Assembly: GCA_961205875.1 (NCBI GenBank)
Contig: OY540817.1
Location: 16,589,001-16,653,000 of the forward strand
Direction: 5' to 3'
From: Sialis fuliginosa
Taxonomy: Eukaryota; Arthropoda; Insecta; Megaloptera; Sialidae
DNA length: 64,000 bases
The notes beneath the pieces were generated by a model that had not been told where the DNA came from, did no database searches, and saw only the letters and a list, made by a program, of their open reading frames with translations. Below are positions 13,258 through 24,839 of the stretch, piece by piece; within the stretch, counting starts at the first letter, position 1; each line of letters starts with the position of its first letter. Made by a program: the position numbers and the translations under genes.

Positions 13258-14318
13258 CTGGAACAAACAAAGAAATATTTATTTGTATTAAATATTTGTA
13301 ATAAAGTACAACAAAAGTGTTTCTCAACCTTTTTTTCACGGAAACCTTACAAAGTTTATTAACGTCTGCACGAAATTTTACGGTTGAACGAAAGTTTTTT
13401 TTTCTCAGAATTGTTTTAAGTTTTCTTATACTTATTGTTAGTATGTATACATATTAAGGTGGTTTTTAATTGGGGTTAGGATGAATTTTGAACTGGGCCG
13501 CCCCCCAAATCAGCTCAAAATTCATCAAAAAATGCGGTGTCCTTGCTACAATTTTATGATAAGTACTTTATATTTCAAATTATAAAATATAAAAAAGTTA
13601 ACTAATTGTTTCAATTCAATAATGAATCAGGCATATATCTATAATTTGTAATTCTGATCATTTTATATGCATTTTACTTTTTATTTATTTTTGTTTGCAA
13701 AGTATGAATCCACGGAATTTCATTCTTGCTCCAGATATGGAAGTATGAAAATTGAATGTCGCATGAATATAAATTTTATTATCTACTATCTACTAGTACA
13801 TCTATATATTTATTACATACAAGCGTACCTGAGGTTACATAAAAGCTAGTACCTTATTTCGAACACTTCCGTTTTTATTTGAAATCCAATATTCAAGAAT
13901 TTTTTATATTATGATAGCTTATTATTTCTATAGGTACAAAAATATATATCAGCAAAAATAAAAGGACAGTCGGTAATCGGATAAACGAAAATAAACTTAC
14001 AAATAAAATTACAGATAAAAAAATGTTGGTAGTAGAATCAAAGTATTAATAATGATTAATTAAATAAGGTTTACAAAAACATACTTTACATAAAGGGTCT
14101 GATTATTTATAAACTTCACTGTGAATTTGACCCAGAAAGTGGACAGAAATGTTTACCTATATATAGTGTTAAATATGATAAACTTCGGGCACTAAAATCC
14201 TTGTGAACTACAAAATATGAATCTTAAAAATTCATTAACCTAGCAGTGGAGACGTGAATAATCCTTAGGTCATTTAAAAGACTCTTAAATTACATAATGG
14301 TTTTTTTATTAATTAAAA

Positions 14319-14600
14319 TAAGGTAAAGGCATCAGCTATGGCCGCCATAAGAGCAAGTTTTCGGTTTTTTTTTTATTAATAGGCTTTTTTGTAATTTTTA
14401 TGAACTCATGTTACTAACAAAACAAGTAACTCTTTATTTAATCAATTTAATTACCAAAGTCACCAAATGGCGGGTTAACCAAAACAGGTATGTTTTTAAT
14501 CCCCCAATAAATAATTTTTAATAGTTTGTACAAAATAATTATGTTAACAACAACTATTAAAACTAGGCGGTTGGCAAATGAGATAATAATAAATTTGACC
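14319..14600 (+). repeat. MITE family A, copy 1 (5' part)
   Basis: Starts TAAGGTAAAGGCATCAGCTA and includes ATGGCCGCCATAAGAGCAAG and AGTAACTCTTTATTTAATCA, as in the complete copy at 21256-21687. It diverges after about 14500. It lies in intron 4 of the TMEM272-like gene. GGCGGTTGGCAAATGAGATA near its end recurs in similar form at 51538. Confidence 0.6.
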
Positions 14601-14974
14601 AAAGTTTATCAAGTACACATGTATGTAATTATATGTGAATGGAATGAAATGTTTGTTAAGTGAAGTAAGATCTAGATAATTTACAACGATATGGCCGAGA
14701 CAGTAATCTAGTATGTACGAAGGTACTTGTATTCAAACTTTAACAAAACCAACTTGTGATTTGTGTGTGCATACGGTCAGTATACAGATTACAAGATTTA
14801 TGTCAACGCAGGGCCGCATTTAACACCCGGGCCACCGAGAAAAATATTAAGCCAGTGGCGAGGCGTGAAATTTTTAATAAGGGAAGCATATTTTGTTAAT
14901 CCTCCCCCTCCTATTAACAAAAAAAACTAGTTATGAAACACCTTATGTTCAAGCTTTTACTTTCTTAAATAAAT

Positions 14975-15723
14975 TCTACGTCTTATTTTTTTGTATTTTA
15001 GTCGATATTTGTATGTGGAGTTGAAGTTCACTGTAGGAAATATCACTAAAAAATTTCGAATTTTTGATTTTGTTAAAAGTATGTTTATTGTATAGAAAAT
15101 GACGTGAAAAGTTGAATGCTTCAAACCGCAGGTCTGTATCTCAAACCGTTCTTGAGATATAGCCTCTCAAAGTTATAGCTTTTTCAAATTTTTGGAGAAA
15201 AAAGGCCATAACTTTTGAACGCGTGATTGGAATTGATTTTAGTTGACGGATTTGGAATCAGCGTGTCAAAATCTATATAATGACATGTATAATACCTTAA
15301 AACTCGGAAAAAAAAATTTCGCGAAAAATCGAAAAAATTCAAAGGGGTATACCTTAAAAAAATGTCGATTTTTGACCAAAAATTTTTTTTTCGAGTTTTA
15401 AGGTATTATACATGTCATTATATAGATTTTGACACGCTGATTCCAAATCCGTCAACTAAAATCAATTCCGACCACGCGTTCAAAAGTTAGGGCCATTTTT
15501 CTTCAATATTTTTAAAAAACTGAAACTTTGAGAGGTTATATCTCGAGAACGGTTTGAGATACAGACCTGCGGTTTGAAAATTTCAACTTTTCACGTCATT
15601 TTCTATACAATAAACATACTTTTAATGAATTCAAAAATTCTAAATTTTTTAGTGAAATTTCCTGCAGTGAACTTCAACTCGTCATACAAATATTGACTAA
15701 AATACAAGAAAATAAGACGTAGA
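14975..15723. mobile_element. Large palindromic element in intron 4
   Basis: Two arms of about 370 bp are reverse complements with a minimal spacer. Outer ends are TCTACGTCTTATTTT and AAATAAGACGTAGA; the inner part has TTTTAAGGTATTATACATGT against its complement. The centre is near 15349. Arms differ at scattered positions. No coding region. In the pre-mRNA of the surrounding gene it could form a long hairpin. Confidence 0.8.
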
Positions 15724-16733
15724 GGTATTATAGTTTTATAATTGAGCGTTTAAATTAATATTAAATGCTTTTACCTATTTAGAGCTAGGGGATTTAAATA
15801 ACAGCAACTTCTTTGCGATGAATTTTATAATTTTCTGCAAAAATAAATACATTTTTTTTCACTCATTTTATTGAAAATATCGACGGAAATTTCTCGTCAA
15901 TGGCAAAGTAGTCAATTTTTTTGTATTTTTATTTTTTTAGTTAATGATAGTCAATGTTTTCAAGTAAGATTAGAACATTAAATATATTTTATTGATTTGT
16001 CGAAAATTATAAACGAAATCATGCTACTACGAATGCAGTTTGCGGTACAAAAAACACTTCAGCATCTCTGAGTAGTGTAATGATATTTAAAGTTAAAACT
16101 AAAGTAATTCAACAGTCTTAGGTTTTATAACAGTCAAAATTCCATCAAAATCGGTTCATTATTCGACAGACAAACAAAATTTCGAAGAACTGTCTAAATT
16201 GATTTCATTAGGTTTCAAAATAATATATATTTTACAAATTTTTATATGTAGTGATTTAAATTGAAATATTTAATATCTTTGTTTGAATATGATTTTGTAC
16301 CCTTGTTGAAAAATTTAAGTTATATTTTAGAAATAACCTATGGAAACAGTTGATTCATTAGAAGCGTTAAACGACGTTTGTATTGTATTATTTTTTTGCT
16401 TTGGGCTGTACCCAATTACAGTTGTGTAAACGGTTAGAGAGAACCCCATCGAGGAGTTATTAAATAAGAGTGGAAACAACGCACAGGGTGAGATTGCGGT
16501 CACGCGATCTCGGTATTACCGTGATCATTGTCGGCCATCATGCAACACGACTGTGACGCAACCGATACTATCGATGCGTGTACAGGTCATGACTTCTCAC
16601 TGAACGTGGTTTTTATTTAGTGTAAGAAAAAACTCCAAAGATGATATTATTGCTACTGAAATACGTGTTTTGACTACTCTATGATTTTTAATAATTTATG
16701 AAATAAACTACATAATGTATTGTATAAACTTTC

Positions 16734-16830
16734 GATTATTGGGTTTTATTACGCGTTGCTCTATATCGTCACTTGATGTTTCGACCAATATCTCGTGGGT
16801 CTTCTTCAGAAGTGAAGTGTTGAGTACGGA
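16734..16830 (-). mobile_element. Penelope-type terminal fragment with hammerhead-like motif
   Basis: On the minus strand it reads CACTT CTGAAGA A GACC, an 11-nt loop, GGTC GAAA CATC AAGTG. These are the conserved core boxes CUGANGA and GAAA of a hammerhead ribozyme, a 4-bp helix II (GACC/GGTC), a 5-bp helix I (CACTT/AAGTG) and an AUC cleavage triplet with a minimal helix III. Penelope-like elements are known to carry such minimal type I hammerheads. One extra A follows CTGAAGA. A related but degraded end is at 59355-59430. No reverse transcriptase is adjacent. Confidence 0.5.
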
Positions 16831-17318
16831 AGGTGTAGCTGCTTAATTAAATAAGCGTTGACATTTGCTAGAATCAGTTTTGATAAATCATGTGTTGCTC
16901 GTTAAAAAAAAACATAATGTATTGTTAATTCTTTTCTATTTTATCGATTTACTAGTTGATTTTCAACAAAACTATCACGCAATAATATTCCCACTGATAT
17001 TAATCCAAATATGCCCCCACCCCCCATCCCTTGCAATATATGCTAAATATGAAAAAAAAATTGAAGACGTATATTTTTCAGTGGATAAAAGCAGTTTAAT
17101 TTAAAAGTTACTGCTTTTTTATGTTGAAAAATTTTTTTACTGCTTTTATATTCATGAACAGTAATTAATTTGATATATTCGATAAATAAAAAAAAATATT
17201 CTTAATGATTAATACTACTAAAACTAATTACTAAAAAGTAGTAAAAGAAGTTTATTGCCTTTTATTTAAGCTCGGCAATTCATTGAAATGACTGAATTAT
17301 AAGAACGTTATACTAGAC

Positions 17319-17669
17319 CAGGGATGGGGAACCTGCGGCCTTAAGGCCGCATGTGGCCTTTTCAATACTTCATTGCGGCCGGTAAATATTTCAATTATTT
17401 ATAATATATATTTTTTCTTCTCAATTTATTTTTAATTTTATTCTGCTAAGAGACAAAAATAAAAATGTTTGAACAAATAATCTACAATAATCAAACGTAA
17501 ATTAAAATTGGCTATTGCGCGTATATTCTGAAGTTATTTGATATGAACTTCCTAGTGGGGATATATTTTACGACGAAGACTACTTCAAGAAAGACAGTAA
17601 GTATGCGGCCTGCTTATTATTTTTAAATTTAAATGTGGCCTTCTTTGATAAAAAGGTTCCCCACCCCTG
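17319..17669. mobile_element. hAT MITE with intact target duplications
   Basis: CAGGGATGGGGAACCTGCGG at the left and AAAGGTTCCCCACCCCTG at the right form terminal inverted repeats. TACTAGAC is present on both sides (17311-17318 and 17670-17677), a perfect 8-bp target duplication typical of hAT. The subterminal GCGGCC repeats (CGGCCTTAAGGCCGC) are characteristic. 351 bp, noncoding, in intron 4. Confidence 0.9.
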
Positions 17670-18814
17670 TACTAGACTATACAACGAACATTTTTAGACA
17701 TCTGTAGTTTTTGTGATTTATATTTCCAGAGTACTATAAACTATACACTATACAGAAGACGTTTCTTAATCACCCATCACAAAATATCCGAGTATCGATA
17801 TCTTCATAAAACAAAAAATTCTGTGGCATTTTTCCGCATTGTAGATTCAAACAAAATATTTCCAATGTACTCCTTCCTTTCCAGAATCCTTTGTTTCACA
17901 TAATATGATTCACGTTTCTTTGCCACAAACGAAAATAATATCGATTTTTCACCAACAATAACTTGCGGAAATTTTGATTGAGATTTATAACGTTCAGAGA
18001 TAATCTTTATTGTCGTTCAGATGTCAAACCGATTAGGAACTATTTAAATAATTTAATTGCTTAGAAAATATGAAAAAAAATAAAAACTTTTATATATATA
18101 ATTTTTTAATTAAATTAGAGAATTTTTGTAAACCCTGAGATTTAAATGAAGACCATTTTTTATTTTTTTCGTTGATATCTAAAAATTTCCGCAACCTAAT
18201 CCTCACTTTTGAGCCCCCTGTTATTTTCGATGACTTTTCTTTTCTTTTCGTTGTCATCATTATTACAAAATCCGGAGCCCGGAGAAACAGTATACATACC
18301 CTGAGACTCCGGGTGAAAACCGGTATATATATTTCATTATACCCCTACCATTGTTTCTAAAGTTTTACAAAAAGGGAAAAGAATTATTATACCTACATGA
18401 ATAGAAAATAAACATATTATTTTTGAGTCTCTACCTTTGGTTTTTATAGTAATCTGATTTTTTTTAATAACAGAATATTAAAGAAAAAATAAGGAAAAAA
18501 CAAAAAAATGAGTGAAATATATATTTTTTAAATTTATTCCCACAAACGCTCACACTAATCCCAAAGTGACTTGAGTTTTTATTGTAAGTGGACACTTTAT
18601 TAATTTGATAAAATCAAAGTTGAATTTGGTTGATGGGATCATGAATTGAACAGAACGAAGGAAGGTTTAAAAATATATATTTTATAAACAACAATAACAA
18701 TTGATTGAATTTTTTCATGCATGAAACGATTAAGCGTATAATGCATGTAATTGCATGAGTTATATCTATGTGCAATATCAGCAATGTATGCTAAATAAAA
18801 GCAAATTAACTTAC

Positions 18815-18874
18815 CCATAATTAACATGAGAAGTGGTAACGTGGATAGACACACCAACACCACCGTCACAACAA
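18815..18874 (-). CDS. TMEM272-like membrane protein, coding exon 4 (first helix)
   Basis: A 60-nt exon preceded by TTGTTTTGCAG and followed by GTAAGTTAAT. It enters with two bases and leaves with one, so it fits exon 3 (phase 1) and exon 5 (two leading bases) exactly. It encodes VVTVVLVCLSTLPLLMLIM, almost purely hydrophobic, and forms the first transmembrane helix (about residues 446-466). The neighbouring introns are about 4.9 kb upstream and 5.6 kb downstream. Such a small exon would be missed by open-frame scans. It is supported here by both splice sites, by phase, and by the typical TMEM272 arrangement of a helix directly before the QFLRDCP segment. Confidence 0.86.
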
Positions 18875-19235
18875 CTGCAAAACAAGAATAAACAGTCAAT
18901 AATTACACGCCAATTAAATGTTTATTTGTATAACTATATTAATCTCTGCACTTTATACCAGTGGTTACTAAACTGTGAGTCGCTACCAGGGTGTTGCTAA
19001 AAATTGATCACTATTTTATAATAATATATTATATGAGTTATATAACATACAATACAAGTCATAAACAGGTTAAGTACACCATCGCAATTTTTTTTATCAA
19101 AAACATAAAATGTATACAGTTAAAATACATACAGTGTAATAGTAGCTGTGAGTGGATTATTATAAAAGGTTAGGTTAGATTAATAATACAGATAGATAAT
19201 ACAGTTAAAACGTTTTTTTAGTTTTGCATTTGCAC

Positions 19236-19445
19236 GCTAGATGGCTACTTAAAAAAAGTATAATCTTCGCGGGTACAAATGGCACACACTATTATTACTA
19301 TCTAATAAATTGTCGGAATACAAAGTACCCTATGTCCTTCCTTAGGATGCAAGCTATCTCTCTGCCAAATTTCATCAAGATCGATAAGCATTTTATCCGT
19401 AAAAAGGTAACAAACAGACAGACACTATCGCAAAATATATCACAT
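19236..19445 (+). repeat. Non-LTR retroelement 3' tail-like repeat
   Basis: Contains GCCAAATTTCATCAAGATCG followed by a CCGT and AACAGACAGACAC stretch, the arrangement seen at the ends of many insect RTE-type elements. Only a short, coding-free remnant is present. It lies in intron 3. Confidence 0.45.
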
Positions 19446-20344
19446 TTTTTATGAAAAATTATAACCGTTTCGGTTTGAAAGAATTTATGTTTTAGTTTAT
19501 TTTTTTGTGTGTATGTATTATACATTTATGAAGGCCTTTTTTACCACTACGAAAATCTAGGGGATATTTTTTAGGTACTCGAACTAACCAACTACTCTAC
19601 AGGCCCGTATATGAATAAAATCGATAATGTTTGGTATAGTTATGTATTTAAAGTTGTTGGTGCGAGTGTTAAATTTTAGGGATTCTCACAAAATACCTCA
19701 CAAAGTGCAAATTACATTTTGTCTTTGAAATTAGGAAGCGTCCATTAATTACGTAAGAATAATTTTCTAAATACCCCTTCCCCCCTCTTGTAGTTAACTG
19801 AATGGAAGCCCTACAAAAATATGGATTTATATTTATATTACTAAATTTAAATAACCACTGTGCTACAAAATAGATTAATAAATAAGTAGAATATTGTATT
19901 GGCCTAAAGGCTACTCTAGGTAATGAATATTCCATTCGATTATTTGAAAATTAAAATTTTCAAGTTTCTCTTTTATCTGAACATTGTTAAAATTTAATTA
20001 ATTTAAAACATTTCAATCCATTTAATTAAATCAAATATTAACATCGATTGGTTTTATTTTATTCTGACACGAAAGTATTAATAATCATGATTATATTTTG
20101 CACATTTTGATTAGAATTATCCGATCAATATTTTATGTTATATTTTAATTATAATACATAAATATACATATTTGCACAAGCTTTTCTTTAACCTATTAAT
20201 TTTAAAGTATATTGAATACAATACTAATTATTTAAATATTAATATAGGTATATTTACATCAAATAGACATCATAGTACTAAGCACTGGAACTATAAAATA
20301 TGTAGAATATTTATTATTATTTATTTATAAAATCATGTATAAAC

Positions 20345-20612
20345 ATAAAATGTTTCGTTTCCTCCTGGAGCACAAATTATAGATTTTCGTAGATAGCGCC
20401 CTTTACAATATTTGATGAACACATTTTTCTATAATTTCTGCAAAAAATTTCAACCGAAAATCAAAATTCATTGTTTTTGTGCGGGGTCCTTTCGTTTGCT
20501 CTATTGCTTAACCGGCTCATTTGCGGACATGGGTTTATTGACAAAAAGCGATTGTTTTAAAGTTCTTCACAACTCTTGAAAGTTTGTCGGTATGTTTACG
20601 AGAAACACTGTA
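20345..20612. mobile_element. Family C copy 3 (right half only)
   Basis: Shares GCTTAACCGGCTCATTTGCG and GAAAGTTTGTCGGTATGTTT with the right halves of the other two copies. The left half is absent. Located in intron 3 of the TMEM272-like gene. Confidence 0.55.
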
Positions 20613-21255
20613 CACTTAGGCCATTTCAAAGTTTCTGTGATAAATACTATATATATACTATGTTATATTGTCACCAAACAGGAAACTGTTTTACCCACCT
20701 AGTACATACATTTTAGTGGAAAAAATAATGTGACAAAATATAATTTAATACCAATGAATTTCAATAAATTGTATACCTACTCACTAAAAGTCAGAGAAAG
20801 TTAGTTAATTGTATTGTCCGATATAATATGTTATTTGAATCACGCAGTGTATACAGTAAATAAAGACAATTCTACCTAATTGCAACGAATGTTACGAAGC
20901 TATGTTGTTTACTCAGTCCTCAAGTAAAAGGGAAAGCGAAAGGATCATTTATATTCGTTACGTTGACCATCGCAAGTTTTAAAGTAATGCTTTGCATGCC
21001 GTGTTCTAATTAATTTAACTTTATCTGTTAATAATTACAGAGTATTTGGGTGCACACAAATATTTACAATATTTATTGTTAGTCACAAATGCAAATAACA
21101 ATAATGAATTAAACATTTTAATTAATTGTTTTATTGATATATTTTTATTTTATGTTTTTGTATAGTAAAAATAATGGAGACATTTGTAAATAATTGAATA
21201 TGAAGATTAATTCAATTATGGTACATTTTTGGAATTTATTACAAAGAATAATATA

Positions 21256-21687
21256 AGGTACTGGCATCAGTTATGGCCGCTATAAGAGAAAGGTTTACTG
21301 TTTTTGTGTTTGACGGGCTTCTTTTTTGTATAGCCTTTTATTTTGTTCATGTTTTTTCTCCAGTAATGGATAAAGTTAAAACAGTAATGAGCACGCAGTG
21401 ATGGACACTTGCTAATGATTACAAAATGATAAGTACTACGACACAAAAGATATAAAAGAAAGAATCGTCAAATTTGAAACAATGTAAAGCAGTTGCTATG
21501 ATGATATAATAATAAATAAATTATACTAATAATTAGTTTAAATGTCCACCATTGGGAGGTAAATGTATCTATATAGATTAATATTCAGAAATGATAGTAA
21601 TTAAATATTAACAAATATTTCTAATTCAGTACATTAAATTTCAAAAAACTATTACTGGGGCCATATCCAAGACTGGTACCAGTACCT
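21256..21687 (+). mobile_element. MITE family A, complete copy
   Basis: Ends AGGTACTGG ... CCAGTACCT are inverted repeats flanked by TA on both sides, indicating a TA-targeting (Tc1/mariner-like) element of about 430 bp. Other copies: 14319, 29571, 30517, 47989 and, inverted, 63310-63848. It lacks coding capacity and is the most frequent family in this window. Confidence 0.7.
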
Positions 21688-23090
21688 TATCTCGTCTAAT
21701 TTTTTCATTATTCATTGAAATCTATTAGCTTTTGTGATTTACAATCACAGCGGATGCGAATTTTAAACCGTCAAATTTTCATCAGTTTTTTTTACCAATA
21801 AATGAAAATCAAATGACTTTATTGGGTTGTTTTAAAAACGTAAATACCAAAAACACAATACCATTGTCGGTTTGTGTAAATATTAAAAATATCGTTTCAA
21901 ATGTACAAAGTGATAAAATTTAAATATCGAATGGTTTTTTATTATCCAAAACATTGACGAGTCAAATATCATAGATAATTATTTAGTAATGCTTTCAAAA
22001 TGTACTATAATTTATGTAAAAACATACATAAATAAAATCAATGTGTAACGTATACATTATTATTTCATACTGCTTTTGTTTATTAAGTTCTATTAAAAAA
22101 CCAAAGTCCTTTAATTAATTTATCAAAGTAGTGCTGATAAAAGAACGTGAATTTTAAAAAGAAACTGATTGGCAGATTTAATTAAAAAACTTGCGATAAA
22201 CAATTTATCAGAGGCTTGTTATCCGACAACACTTCTCTTTAATATGCGGTTGTTGGTTAGTTTATTTTTATTCCATCCATTAATCTGTTTTGTCTACTTT
22301 GCATCTTTTGCAGTTTAAAATCTTACTTGAGCTTTACTCCCGTAGAGTTTTTTTTTTAAATATTTACCTATTTACTATTCGATTAAGTATTTAATGCAAT
22401 ATAATATACCGGGTGTCCCAGATAACCTTTTTCAATATAGGAATCTCACAATAAGAGATACAGATTCAGTTATAACTAAAAATTGGTTATTTTTAATTTT
22501 GGTTCTTAAAGTCATTGTTTGTGTAGAGTTAAAATATAATGTTTTTAGAATTTTTATGTCGTTTTTCGATTTCGAGTTACACTTACTAGCTTACAAATAT
22601 TTGCATGCTTGTAAATATTGTCAAACGGGGTATCAAACTTATATGACAGTTCTCTTGGATTTTTTAACAGAAATTCCATTGAAATCTTTCATATATTAAA
22701 AATTATTTAAAAAGATATTAAAGAACATGAAAGTTATACCGATATTTTAATTATTACAATATATAAAATGTGATAGCTAATGTAAACTCAATTTGATAAT
22801 AAAAAACACATGATTAATTTACGTCAGTTTTTGCACCCCCATTAGTGTTAAAGCTGCTATGGTTCTGATTATAACAATCCACAAACCACATATTGCATTG
22901 AGTTAATATATTATGTATGAGATTCTAATGTTCATACATAATGTATAGGATGTACTATTGTCCTGTATACACTAGTATGAAAACATATTTTGATTACCTA
23001 GTTTATTATAACTTGTGTATGTATGTATATATGACCATTTCCAACATAACACGAAAATTAAATCTGCGAGCGAATAACGGACTATTTTAA

Positions 23091-23681
23091 CACAAGAAAG
23101 ACGGGAAAATCTACCCACCTACAAAGACGGCGACCGGTCAAATGACTACAAAAGTAAATATCTTTTTTTTTATGAGTGGCGAAAAAAATTTAAAGTAAAC
23201 AAATAAAACAAGATCTAATGTATGATTAATTTTAATATTCACACACAATTTTTACATTTCATCTTCGGGTATATTTTGCAAAATAGTATTTCGTTATCTC
23301 GAAGCCCTCGAGACATTTTTTCACATATTACTCACAATAATATCGATCCACAATTACAGGCGGTCGAAACTATACTGACCACTCCTTTGACTGATAAAAT
23401 AAAAGCAATTCATATACGTATTTATTGTTGTACCCTCTCAACAACAATTAAAAACATACAACAATTAAAAACATTTATCAGATCATAACCGTCAAAAGAC
23501 CGCCGCCGTCTTTATCGGTATATCAATATTTTAAACAATAATTATTTTGATACATAGTATCATTTAACTACTAGTATTAATAAAAGTCACAAAGTCTTAG
23601 TACGGTAAGTCAAATAGTTTTTGAATTATTCAATATTGAAATTGAAATTACCGTCAAATGACTGCTCCCGTCTTTCTAGTG
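23091..23681 (-). mobile_element. Internally deleted piggyBac-like element
   Basis: Flanked by TTAA on both sides (23087-23090, 23682-23685), with ends CACAAGAAAGACGGG and, read inward from the right, CACTAGAAAGACGGG. Inner repeats around GACGGCGACCGGTCAAATGA and CCGCCGCCGTC recur in inverse order near each end. A minus-strand frame of 25 codons opens with MSRGLRDNEIL at 23316, like the start of piggyBac transposases, and ends KMKCKNCV, like a piggyBac C-terminal Cys motif. This suggests that the middle of the gene was deleted. It sits in intron 3, about 50 bp from the exon 3 donor. Confidence 0.75.
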
Positions 23682-23732
23682 TTAAAGTTGTGCTAGAGAT
23701 TTGGACATGATTATAAAAACTATTATACTGAC

Positions 23733-23976
23733 TTGTTTTGTTGACAATCCTGAGCGCTTTGAGTATGAAGTCGCACGTTCCAGACGCTTCCATGTTGGCA
23801 TCTTTGAGTTGATACGTGACTGAGCCGTATGTGGTGAGTGCTATACCACCTCCTGCCTCGCACGGCCCCACCAAACCGCCTCCACCTGTTACACCTGTGC
23901 CACCACCACCTCCACCTGCGGATGAGCTGAACTTGGTGCTTTCGCAACAAAGGCGACGCTGCTCGTCCCCGGAGAG
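23733..23976 (-). CDS. TMEM272-like membrane protein, coding exon 3 (Gly-rich linker)
   Basis: This exon follows a TTGTTTCAG acceptor, enters in phase 0, and encodes residues 365-445. It starts LSGDEQRRLCCESTKF, runs through a glycine-rich linker with a run of six glycines, and ends CDFILKALRIVNKT just before the first membrane helix. The donor chosen is ACAA|GTCAGT, because only this one gives the phase needed to enter exon 4; a nearby CA|GTATAA would break the frame. The donor is not a perfect consensus, so the last few residues are less certain than the rest. A piggyBac-like insertion ends only about 50 bp downstream in the intron. The linker is probably on the cytoplasmic side with the long N-terminus, which is an inference. 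Confidence 0.84.
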
Positions 23977-24045
23977 CTGAAACAACAATGTCACTTAAGT
24001 AACAAGTTGTGTTTACATAAAACCTTGGTAGATCGATGTATTAGT

Positions 24046-24095
24046 GCAGGGTTGGCCAACCCGCGGCCCGCGGCCACATATGAACAAATTATCAG
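24046..24095. mobile_element. hAT-like terminal sequence
   Basis: CAGGGTTGGCCAACCCGCGG and the following GCGGCC resemble hAT MITE ends. Its partner end was not found within intron 2. A similar opposite end, GGCCAGACCTGC, is at 52240 but far away. Confidence 0.35.
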
Positions 24096-24587
24096 GTGTT
24101 TCACAATTACTGATTTTGGTTTTAATTTCCCGTTGTTGAAAAATGTTTATTATATAAAGTAACTTTTTTTGTCTATTTTACAGACCATGGACTCACCCCA
24201 AACTGTCATTTCTTAGACCATACCCCTCCCGCAATTATAAAACTAGATTGATTCAAGAAGTTTCACTGTATAACATATTAAAGTTATATTTTGTACGTAC
24301 ATAAATATGATTTAAAGTAAGAGTAATTTTTTACAAGGAATATTAATTTTGAAAAAAAAATGTTAATTATATACCTAAATAATAATTGTTCTTCTATACG
24401 TTCATAAATAAACCTAACAATTAAGAATGAATTGTATTTATTTATGTTTTTACCTTCAGATTGCGTTGATATATTATGTTGTTTATATCATTACGGCATG
24501 GGTATTGGGTACACACATTCATATGAACAAATATAACTATCGTAATTTACGACGCACGTAAGAAATGAAAAAATACGTATAAAGTAC

Positions 24588-24712
24588 CTGACTCACAGAA
24601 CTACTCGCTCTCCTGGATCCAGCCTCTGTATAGGTCGATCCGCTATAGCCAAAGTTAACTTGCGGGCCTCGAACTGTCATCTTATACGGTGAAGAACTAC
24701 GTGCTTTTGAAC
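24588..24712 (-). CDS. TMEM272-like membrane protein, coding exon 2
   Basis: A 125-nt exon between a TATTTCAG acceptor and a CAG|GTACTT donor. It encodes residues 324-364, including KARSSSPYKMTVRGPQVNFG and, near the end, SRRASSSVSQ. Two leading bases complete the codon begun by the last base of exon 1, and the exon ends in phase 0 as exon 3 requires. The segment continues the Ser/Arg-rich character of exon 1, with another basic-site serine (RRAS). A second, stronger-looking donor, GTGAGT, lies nine bases earlier and keeps the frame, so the final VSQ may be optionally spliced. The role of this segment is not known; it is probably part of the disordered cytoplasmic N-terminus. Confidence 0.82.
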
Positions 24713-24839
24713 CTGAAATAAAGAATACATTACATTAATTTGTTATCGAATGAAATAAGGTTGGTTTTAATTTAAAGGGTTAATATAACATTTTTTCTCA
24801 ACATATTCTGCTCTATGAATCTATATTTAACTATATTTA

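Noticed and set aside
18170..18360. Possible exon in intron 4 on the minus strand (MYTVSPGSGFCNNDDNEKKR)
   Set aside because: It has no matching splice phase with exons 4 and 5, and the surrounding CCGGAG words suggest a small inverted repeat.
18958..18999. CAGTGGTTACTAAACTGTGA resembling a hAT element end
   Set aside because: No partner end or 8-bp duplication found nearby.
23222..23488. 88-codon plus-strand frame
   Set aside because: It lies inside the piggyBac-like element, antisense to the transposase-like remnant.
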